A stretch of DNA of 64,000 nucleotides, from NCBI RefSeq assembly GCF_002234675.1, contig NC_019873.2, positions 10,255,740 through 10,319,739 of the forward strand. Reading direction: 5' to 3'. Position 1 is the stretch's first letter. The number at the start of each line of letters is the position of its first letter. A program made the translations under genes and the position numbers. This stretch comes from Oryzias latipes (taxonomy: Eukaryota; Chordata; Actinopteri; Beloniformes; Adrianichthyidae). This document shows positions 58,177-64,000 of the stretch, piece after piece. The notes beneath the pieces are model-generated. The model was not told where the DNA came from and ran no database searches. It was given only the letters and a program-made list of their open reading frames with translations.

Positions 58177-58468
58177 TGCTAATTGTGATGTAAATGGTTT
58201 TTCACAATCGTTGAATACATCAAATGATTTTAAGTTTTTTTCTTTGGTATACGTATATTTTAAGGTAAATCTGCCTGTTTTCTAATATTTTTTTGGAATG
58301 TTTTATTAATCTTTTTAAAAAAATTAAAGTAAGGAAAAAATAAATAAAAAAAATAATTAGAAATAATCAAGGATTTTCCATTATTGGAATTTTCTCTACG
58401 AGGATAATGTTTTTATCAGACTTTGATATGGACCAACATACTGGTGCATTTGTGATACTTATTTTAAG

Positions 58469-58542
58469 AGGCTCTGCTGGGATTTGGACCCAAGATCTCC
58501 TGTTTACGAGACAGGCGCTTTAACCAACTAAGCCACAGCACT
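58469..58542 (-). tRNA. tRNA-Thr(CGT)-like copy 90
   Basis: CGT; several acceptor and T-stem changes. Confidence 0.45.
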
Positions 58543-58821
58543 TGATAATTGTGATGTAAATGGTTTTTCAAAATCGTTGAATACATCAAATGATTTTAAA
58601 AAAATTTCTGTGGTATACGTTCATTTTAAGGCAAATCTGCCTGTTTTCTATTGTTTTTTGGAATGTCTTATTAATCTTTTTGAAAAAATTAAAGTAAGCA
58701 AAAAATAAAAATAAAATAATCAATGATTTTCTATTATTGGAATTTTCTCTACCAGGATGATGTTTTTATCACACTTTGATATGAACCAACATACTGGTGC
58801 ATATGTGATACTTATTTTAAG

Positions 58822-58895
58822 AGGCTCTGCTGGGATTTGGACCCAAGATCTCCTGTTTACGAGACAGGCGCTTTAACCAACTAAGCCACAGCACT
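58822..58895 (-). tRNA. tRNA-Thr(CGT)-like copy 91
   Basis: CGT; adjacent duplicate of copy 90 (offset 353 bp). Confidence 0.45.
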
Positions 58896-59178
58896 TGATA
58901 ATTGTGATGTAAATGGTTTTTCAAAATCGTTGAATACATCAAATGATTTTAAAAAAATTTCTGTGGTATACGTTCATTTTAAGGCAAATCTGCCTGTTTT
59001 CTAATGTTTTTTGGAATGTCTTATTAATCTTTTTTTTTTTAATTAAAGTAAGCAAAAAAAAAAAAAAAAGAAAGAATCATTGATTTTCCATTATTGGAAT
59101 TTTCTCTACCAGGATAATGTTCTTATCAGACTTCAATATTGACTGATGTGCTGGTATATATGTGACACTTTTTTTATG

Positions 59179-59252
59179 AGGCACTGCTGGGATTTGGACC
59201 CAGGATCTCCTGTGTACGAGACAGGCGCTTTAACCAACTAAGCCACAGCGCC
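59179..59252 (-). tRNA. tRNA-Thr(CGT)-like copy 92
   Basis: CGT; one change in the anticodon loop 3' side. Confidence 0.52.
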
Positions 59253-59533
59253 TGCTAATTATGATGTAAATGGTTTTTCACAATCGTTGAATACATCAAA
59301 TGATTTTAAATTTTTTATCTTTGGTATAGGTTCATTTTAAGGCAAATCTGCCTGTTTTCTAATGTTTTTTGGAATGTCTTATTAATATTGTTGAAAAAAT
59401 TAAAGTAAGCAAAAAATAAAAATAAAGTTATCAATGATTTTCTGTTATTGGAATTTTTCTCTACCAGGATGATGTTTTTATCAGACTTTGATATGGACCA
59501 ACATAGTGGTGCATATGTGATACTTTTCTTAAG

Positions 59534-59607
59534 AGGCACTGCTGGGATTTGGACCCAGGATCTCCTGTTTACTAGACAGGCGCTTTAACCAACTAAGCCA
59601 CAGCGCC
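59534..59607 (-). tRNA. tRNA-Thr(AGT)-like copy 93
   Basis: AGT; consensus body. Confidence 0.6.
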
Positions 59608-59888
59608 TGCTAATTATGATGTAAATGGTTTTTCACAATCGTTGAAGACATCAAATGATTTTAATTTTTTTTCTTTGGTATAGGTTCTTTTTCAGGTAAA
59701 TCTGCCTGGTTTCTAATGTTTTTTTGGAATGTCTTATTAATCTTTTAGAAAAAAAAAGTAAGCAAAAAAAAAAAAAAAAGAAATAATCAATGATTTTCCA
59801 TTATTGGAATTTTCTCTACCAGAATAATGTTCTTATCAGACTTCAATATTGTCCTATATGCTGGTACATATGTGATACTTTTCTTAAG

Positions 59889-59962
59889 AGGCACTGCTGG
59901 GATTTGGACCCAGGATCTCCTGTTTACTAGACAGGCGCTTTAACCAACTAAGCCACAGCGCC
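59889..59962 (-). tRNA. tRNA-Thr(AGT)-like copy 94
   Basis: AGT; consensus body. Confidence 0.6.
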
Positions 59963-60244
59963 TGCTAATTATGATGTAAATGGTTTTTCACAATCGTTGA
60001 AGACATCAAATGATTTTAATTTTTTTTCTTTGGTATAGGTTCTTTTTCAGGTAAATCTGCCTGGTTTCTAATGTTTTTTTGGAATGTCTTATTAATCTTT
60101 TAGAAAAAAAAAGTAAGCAAAAAAAAAAAAAAAAAGAAATAATCAATGATTTTCCATTATTGGAATTTTCTCTACCAGAATAATGTTCTTATCAGACTTC
60201 AATATTGTCCTATATGCTGGTACATATGTGATACTTTTCTTAAG

Positions 60245-60318
60245 AGGCACTGCTGGGATTTGGACCCAGGATCTCCTGTTTACTAGACAGGTGCTTTAAC
60301 CAACTAAGCCACAGCGCC
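60245..60318 (-). tRNA. tRNA-Thr(AGT)-like copy 95
   Basis: AGT; one junction change; the flanking unit duplicates copy 94. Confidence 0.55.
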
Positions 60319-60610
60319 CGCTAATTGTGATGTAAATGGTTTTTCACAATCGTTGAATACATTAAATGATTTTAAGTTTTTTTCTTTGGTGTACGTTCAT
60401 TTTAAGATAAAACTGCCTGTTTTCTAATATTTTTTTGGAATGTCTTATTAATCTTTTTAAAAAAATTAAAGTAAGCAAAAAATAAATAAAAAAAATAATT
60501 AGAAATAATAAAGGATTTTCCATTATTGGAATTTTCTCTACCAGGATGATGTTTTTATCAGTCTTTGATATGGTCCAACATACTGGTGCATTTGTGATAC
60601 TTTTTTTAAG

Positions 60611-60684
60611 AGGCTCTGCTGGGATTTGGACCCAGGATCTCCTGTTTACTAGACAGGCGCTTTAACCAACTAAGCCACAGCGCC
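60611..60684 (-). tRNA. tRNA-Thr(AGT)-like copy 96
   Basis: AGT; A69 acceptor mismatch. Confidence 0.55.
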
Positions 60685-60963
60685 TGATAACTGTGATGTA
60701 AATGGTTTTTCAAAATCGTTGAATACATCAAATGATTTTAAAAAAATTTCTGTGGTATACGTTCATTTTAAGGCAAATCTACTGTTTTCTATTGTTTTTT
60801 GGAATGTCTTATTAATCTTTTTGAAAAAATTAAAGTAAGCAAAAAATAAAAATAAAAGAATCAATGATTTTCCATTATTGGAATTTTTCTCTACCAGGAT
60901 GATGTTTTTATCAGACTTTGATATGGACCAACATAGTGGTGCATATGTGATACTTTTCTTAAG

Positions 60964-61037
60964 AGGCACTGCTGGGATTTGGACCCAGGATCTCCTGTTT
61001 ACTAGACAGGCGCTTTAACCAACTAAGCCACAGCGCC
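60964..61037 (-). tRNA. tRNA-Thr(AGT)-like copy 97, last copy
   Basis: AGT; consensus body. The unit runs on to 61143, where the LINE poly(A) begins. Confidence 0.6.
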
Positions 61038-62630
61038 TGCTAATTGTGATGTAAATGGTTTTTCACAATCGTTGAATACATCAAATGATTTTAAATTTTT
61101 TTCTTTGGTGTACGTTCATTTTAAGATAAAACTGCCTGTTTTCTTTTTTTTTTTTTTTTTTTTTCCTTTTAACTTGTCCTGTCCAACAGCTAGGCAAACA
61201 TATGAGAACTGAGGGCCTCTTGTGTTGGACATATTTTATTTTAACAAGAGGGGTTATTCATCTTCAGACAAACCAAAGGTATGTCTGAATAAACCCCTTT
61301 TGTAATTGAGGCCAAACTTTATTAATTTCAATCATGTTTGAAAATCTTTGGGACCGGACGGAAAAGGAAAGAGGGGAAGAAGAGAGAGGGACGTTAGAGA
61401 GGGGGGGGGTAGGAGGGTGATAATCGGAGGGGAAAGGGGGTAAGACCATGAAGCAGCATAGAGCAGACAGGCTTACTGGTTGTTTATCGTTACGGTACGG
61501 TTCAAATGTAGTACAAAAAGGGCGGGGCCTGTTCACACACACTCAAATATTATCAACACACCTGCTAGCCGCAAAAATGTCCACATGTCAACATGCACAC
61601 AAAACAGATAGTGTTCACGAACGCATACCTATGCCTTTAAACCAACTAGTGTGAAATCTTTCATTCATTCAATCATGCAAACTATTAGTGCAAAGGTGAG
61701 CTAACACCTGTGCTCAGGTGAGTGTTTATGTTCTTCTAAAATGGATGGTGGAATGTGAAAAGAAGGAGGAGGAGCGCCCAGCCACCCCCACCCCCATACC
61801 CCCGCCGCAGCAGCAGCGGCAGCCGGAATTCCCCCAACGCCACACGGGAACAGGCAGGGAACAACCGCCCCCCGGGCGACCAAGACCGCCACCCAGGCCA
61901 GGGCCAGCAGGACCGCCGCGAGGCCCCCAGAGCCAGAGAGCAGGGAGGTGCAGAGGGAAAGAGAGCTCCGCCCCAGCCCAGCCAGGAAAGCAGCCCCCCG
62001 CCGCGCCGGAAGAGCCCAACGCAGGGCCCCACCGGAGAGGGACGCCCACAGCCCCAGACGAGCACCCCACCACCACCCAGGAGTTCCGGGCATCCCCCCG
62101 CCCCGACCCCAGGTACGAGCCAGGACCCCCCAAGGGAGACCCGCTCCGCACTCCAGGCAGCCACCCACCCGGCCCACGGTTGGTCCAGGTAGGAGCAAGG
62201 CAGGGGCCCGCCGGCCCCGCCCAGGAGGAGGGAACCCCGGGGAAAAAAGGGCGGCCCACAAGGGGTGTTATAAATATGGCCCGACCAGGCTCGGCCATGT
62301 TGGAAGTTTGGCGGGGCCCAGCGCCCAGGGGCAAGGACCAGGACCCACCCCCCAGGGACACGAACACCCCCGGCTCAGGTGTAATATGAACCCCCCCACC
62401 GCGCGGAGAGAGCACCGCCGGGCCCAGGGAGCCGGCACCCAAGGGACACGGCCGCCATCGCCAAGGGGCCCACATCCCCCACCAGGGAAGGGGTAGGGGA
62501 CAGATGGACCCAGGTCCCACCTTCCTTGTAAAATGTGTGTGCGTGTATGGGTGCTTGAGAGGGTGTTTGTGTGCATGTGTGTGTGTTTATGTTTGAATGT
62601 ATATATTGAAGGGGGAGGGGTGTGTGTACT

Positions 62631-62835
62631 AAGGGGGGTGCAGTTAAAATTGGCGAGTAGGGCACTAAGGGGACATCTCCTGATTACTCACAGTGATGTC
62701 CCCTCACCCTCCACACCAAGGGGCCCTAAATGTCTAAGGTGCGGTTAAAATTGGCGGGTAGGGTGCCAGGAGGACATCTGCTGCTTGCTTGCAGTGATGT
62801 CCAAGCACCCCCCCTACCAAGGACCCTACATGTCT
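62631..62835. repeat. Two tandem units of about 100 bp in the LINE 3' UTR
   Basis: Each unit starts AAGG and has GGTTAAAATTGGCG or its variant, GGACATCT, CAGTGATGTCC and ends ATGTCT. They are diverged from each other. Confidence 0.8.
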
Positions 62836-63370
62836 AAGGTGCAAATAAAACCGAAAGAGGGGGGGCCCACTCCATACGGCAACCATAGGAGGGGGGCCAC
62901 TCCCACGTAGCCCCCCCCCAAGGCGCATCGCAGGTTAGACCCCCCACCCCCTCACCCTAATATGAGGTTATATAAGGAAGGGGGTAAGTTGGGGACAGCT
63001 GGTAGACTGTCCCCCGGTGGTCAAACAGCCGTCCCCCATCCCACCCCCAGCAAAGGGGCCAGGGCCACCCAGCCCAGGGGCCCACCCCCGGAGGCGCCGA
63101 CACCCCAGGCCCGGCACCACCCACCCCACACAGAGAGAGAGGAGCCAGAAAGCGTCGCCCCCCCCCCCGGAGCAAGCCCAGGCCCCCACCCCCAGACGCC
63201 GGCCCTAGAAGAGCTCTGGTCAGGCCTCGACGGGACCGAGGAGGCCAACCGGCCGAGGCAACCACTGATTGCCTCAGCGGAGACCCCGACCCGTTAGCCC
63301 CCCCGACCCGTACTAATAATGGGCCCCCCCTCCCCCCCAGAACGCCCCCCCACAGGACAGGGCCGACAAG

Positions 63371-63391
63371 CCCCCCACCCCACCCCACCCC
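63371..63391 (-). other. G-quadruplex motif in the LINE 3' UTR
   Basis: On the sense (minus) strand, GGGG runs separated by single T (four runs, the last of six G). It fits the strict G3+N1-7 pattern. Further G-runs lie on either side. Confidence 0.8.
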
Positions 63392-63798
63392 AGACCCCGC
63401 AGCCGAAGCGGGTGACACCCAGAGCGACCGGGGGCCCTGAGAGGGTTGTCCCGTCCCGTCCCAGAGCCAGGGAAGGGCCCCAGGTGCAGATGGGCAGCCC
63501 ATCCGGCGCCGCTGGGCCCCCCCCACCCGAGCAGGGCCCCCCGCCACCCCCCCCCAGCACAGGCAAAGGGACCACCCCCCCAAGCCAAGCCAGACCACCA
63601 CCCCACCCCCCCACCACGCACCCCCACACCCAAGCCCAGAGGACCACGCAGCGCCCCAGCCCGCCCCACCCAGGCACCGGACCCGACCCCCCGACCAACG
63701 GAGCCCCCCACCGCCCCCGCCAGGCACCGGAAGCCCCGACCCCCACCCCAAACCACGGCAGAAGGGCAAGGAGCAGCGACGACCAAGCCCTTCACCCC

Positions 63799-63999
63799 CT
63801 AAGTCATGGAGTCAACCACAGGAGACCAGAGAGACTGAATTCTTTCAAAGTTACTTGAGCTTTGGGCTGACATTTTTTCCAAGCTGATATGATCAAACAG
63901 CAGATTTCTGTGTTGACTTATGTTTATATTTTTCTTGTTTTTCCAATTTATTAAAATAGTTTTTTTGGCAATACAAAGAGTTATGAAAATGATAGATGC
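63799..63999 (-). CDS. LINE ORF2 C-terminus (partial)
   Basis: Last 66 residues and TAG stop of the reverse-transcriptase polyprotein: SIIFITLCIAKKTILINWKN, then LLFDHISLEKMSAQ and SLWSPVVDSMT. This tail (a hydrophobic helix followed by AKK-I-NWK and HI-LEKM) is typical of L1/Tx1-group ORF2 ends. No stop interrupts the visible part; the rest lies beyond 64000. Confidence 0.75.
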   Translation of the reverse strand, partial: ASIIFITLCIAKKTILINWKNKKNINISQHRNLLFDHISLEKMSAQSSSNFERIQSLWSPVVDSMT

Positions 64000-64000
64000 T

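Larger units (their letters stand above)
22590..61143 (-). repeat. Tandem array of about 359-bp units, each with a tRNA-Thr-like gene (97 copies visible)
   Basis: Every unit has a 74-bp minus-strand tRNA body and a 280-bp AT-rich spacer. Consensus body: acceptor GGCGCTG/CAGTGCC (one G-T pair), D arm with GG18-19, anticodon stem CCTGT/ACAGG, loop CTAGTAA or CTCGTAA, T stem CTGGG/CCCAG, U73. The A box TGGCTTAGTTGG is good. The B box reads GGTCCAAATCC, with C for the near-universal T55. Spacers fall into two main types (ATTGACTGATGTGCTGG versus ATGGACCAACATACTGG). Downstream of the tRNA the first run of four T lies about 105 nt away. Start-to-start spacing is 350-370 bp outside insertions. The left edge copy is the most diverged. 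Anticodons: 73 AGT, 22 CGT, 1 AAT, 1 damaged. All other open frames in this interval are repeats of spacer sequence. Confidence 0.95.
61144..64000 (-). mobile_element. L1/Tx1-like LINE, 3' part, continuing past the window
   Basis: A minus-strand non-LTR retrotransposon. Its poly(A) tail is the 21-T run at 61144-61164, joined directly to tRNA-array spacer. Going 5'-ward (rightward) come a 2.6-kb 3' UTR and the C-terminus of ORF2. The UTR has an unusual G-rich middle on the sense strand (about 61.78-62.52 and 62.94-63.78 kb), a TG-rich tract near 62,536-62,600, and two tandem units at 62631-62735 and 62736-62835. The long proline- or glycine-rich frames here on both strands are compositional artefacts. 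Clade is judged from the ORF2 tail. Confidence 0.75.

Noticed and set aside
26413-60969. Repeated minus-strand frames starting MPLKKSITY...SISKSDKNIILVEK
   Set aside because: They recur with the array period, begin inside the tRNA 3' part and read through the spacer. They are by-products of the repeat, not a gene family.
22590-61143. A CRISPR-like or bacterial repeat array
   Set aside because: Unit length, tRNA content and eukaryotic surroundings rule it out.
61701-62520. Long frames on both strands, up to 264 codons
   Set aside because: Proline-, glycine- and arginine-rich products of extreme base skew, open on both strands at once, lying in the 3' UTR of a LINE.
62957-63858. Frames of 150-270 codons on both strands
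   Set aside because: Same skewed LINE 3' UTR; low complexity and no domain.

Overview
The window looks like nuclear DNA from a teleost fish. It has AT-rich introns and intergenic DNA, GT-AG exons of two vertebrate genes, fish-type hAT, piggyBac and LINE repeats, and one 1,000-base run of N. I cannot name the species from the sequence alone.

Left part (1 to about 22.5 kb): two protein genes, both on the minus strand. At 4,193-10,768 is a complete four-exon acylphosphatase gene (99 residues, closest by eye to ACYP2) that includes a 17-nt microexon coding for the catalytic arginine. At about 22.0-12.7 kb is a znf365-like gene: a CpG-rich, probably non-coding first exon, an exon with a C2H2-like zinc finger, two coiled-coil exons, a 35-nt microexon, a basic exon, and two terminal exons, one of which resembles the C-terminal part of human ZNF365. 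The introns and flanks hold DNA transposons with readable target-site duplications (three hAT-type, one piggyBac-type with TTAA ends), palindromic MITE-like elements, an L2-like LINE tail, microsatellites and two perfect inverted repeats.

Middle (about 22.6-61.1 kb): the striking feature. It is a head-to-tail array of units of about 359 bp, each holding one tRNA-Thr-like gene on the minus strand. I count 97 copies: 73 with anticodon AGT, 22 with CGT, one with AAT and one with a damaged anticodon loop. Almost all carry C instead of T at position 55 of the T loop, inside the internal B box. Only two copies (44,795 and 54,144) keep T55, and those two are duplicates of each other. No copy I examined has a T-run terminator close behind it. 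Blocks of 5 to 9 or more units are repeated nearly identically, which points to recent unequal exchange. The array is interrupted by a LINE tail (24.8-25.0 kb), by an element with 100-bp internal minisatellite repeats plus the start of a second copy (36.5-39.0 kb), and by the N gap.

Right end (61.1-64.0 kb): a minus-strand LINE enters from beyond the window. The last 66 residues of its ORF2 are followed by a 2.6-kb, very G-rich 3' UTR and a poly(A) tail that abuts the last tRNA unit.

The two protein genes have no evident functional link to each other or to the tRNA array.
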